A DNA stretch of 64,000 nt from Calidithermus roseus (GTDB lineage Bacteria > Deinococcota > Deinococci > Deinococcales > Thermaceae). Shown here one piece after another: positions 63,662-64,000 of the stretch; position 1 is the first letter of the stretch, and every line of letters begins with the position of its first letter. Location of the stretch: contig NZ_QWLA01000002.1 in the NCBI RefSeq assembly GCF_003574095.1, positions 62,001 to 126,000 of the forward strand, given 5' to 3'. A program made the position numbers and the translations under genes. The notes beneath the pieces are model-generated. The model worked only from the letters and a program-made list of their open reading frames with translations, searched no databases and was not told the DNA's origin.

Positions 63662-64000
63662 CCCAGCAATTTATAGCCCAGCCCGCGCTGGGTCTCGATG
63701 GCCTCCGGAGCTAGCTTCTGGCGCAGGCGGGAGATGTAGGGGTCCAGGCTGCGCGGGTCAATGCTGGCCTCGCCCGGCCAGACGTGTTCCAGCAACAGCT
63801 CGCGGGGATAGAACTCCCCAGGGTGCAGGGCCAGGAACTCCAGGATCAGCCACTCCTTGGCGGAGAGCTCGAGCGCCGCCCCGTTCCACCAGGCCTGTTT
63901 GGCCTTGAGATCGAGGGTGAGCCGTCCCACCTCGACCCGGTTCTGGGCCACCCCCTTGGAGCGGCGCAGCAGGGCCCGCACCCGCGCCCGCAGCTCGCGC
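63658..64000 (-). CDS. OmpR-family response regulator (partial, cut by window end)
   Basis: Only the C-terminal part is visible: the end of the receiver domain (RELRARVRALLRRSKG) and a winged-helix domain (LELSAKEWLILEFLALHPGE, DPYISRLRQKLAPEAIETQR, GLGYKLLG). The N-terminal receiver lies beyond the window edge. It is paired with the second kinase. Confidence 0.92.
   Translation of the reverse strand, partial: RELRARVRALLRRSKGVAQNRVEVGRLTLDLKAKQAWWNGAALELSAKEWLILEFLALHPGEFYPRELLLEHVWPGEASIDPRSLDPYISRLRQKLAPEAIETQRGLGYKLLG

Overview
The window looks like chromosomal DNA from a high-GC thermophile of the Deinococcus-Thermus phylum, most likely the Meiothermus group of the Thermaceae. The basis is the protein content (SpoVS, a Thermus-type ClpC, short ilv and leu enzymes, a YpdA-type reductase of bacillithiol users, a BTAD-AAA regulator), the very frequent CTCGAG hexamer inside genes, and many promoters whose -10 box lies 6-9 bases before the start codon (leaderless transcripts, known to be common in this phylum). 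The genus is an inference from memory, not from a search.

Layout. 0-6.2 kb: EbfC and an MFS exporter, then a divergent pair: an unrecognised 594-residue protein on the minus strand, and a PP2C phosphatase plus membrane Ser/Thr kinase with an NHL-like propeller on the plus strand. 6.2-12.4 kb: secreted peroxiredoxin, photolyase, FAS1 protein, alpha/beta hydrolase, YceI protein, membrane zinc protease, SpoVS. 12.5-23.4 kb: glutamate synthase, a single-domain globin with a HAD hydrolase, then clpC-radA-yacL without disA. 23.6-33.5 kb: a large BTAD-AAA-TPR regulator, a tiny lipoprotein and a secreted partner, SodA, FumC, YpdA, a PQQ sugar dehydrogenase, and several broken genes. 33.7-38.9 kb: a sugar ABC importer (no ATPase) with two Gfo/Idh/MocA oxidoreductases. 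38.9-46.6 kb: the branched-chain amino acid cluster ilvBN, ilvC, leuA, cimA. 46.6-54.0 kb: glycosyltransferase, ComB-like protein, ScpB, PilC, cysS, an M20 peptidase and a YbaK deacylase. 54.0-64.0 kb: three tRNA genes, two broken insertion sequences, and an accessory block with MarR, a giant DHA2 exporter, a frameshifted acetyltransferase, a VIT1-type metal transporter and two tandem two-component systems, the last cut by the window edge.

The strongest new signals are regulatory. Upstream of ilvB there is a 24-codon reading frame packed with Leu, Val and Ile codons, followed by a hairpin with eight T residues: a ribosome-mediated attenuator. Upstream of cysS a seven-codon leaderless reading frame ends in a Cys codon and is followed by a terminator-like hairpin. 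The gltB and ilv promoters share the same palindrome (GGTATACC) directly after the -35 box. At the protein level, the most unusual gene is a DHA2 exporter with about 430 extra residues, including five exact 44-residue repeats, between its last two membrane helices, predicted to be outside the cytoplasm.
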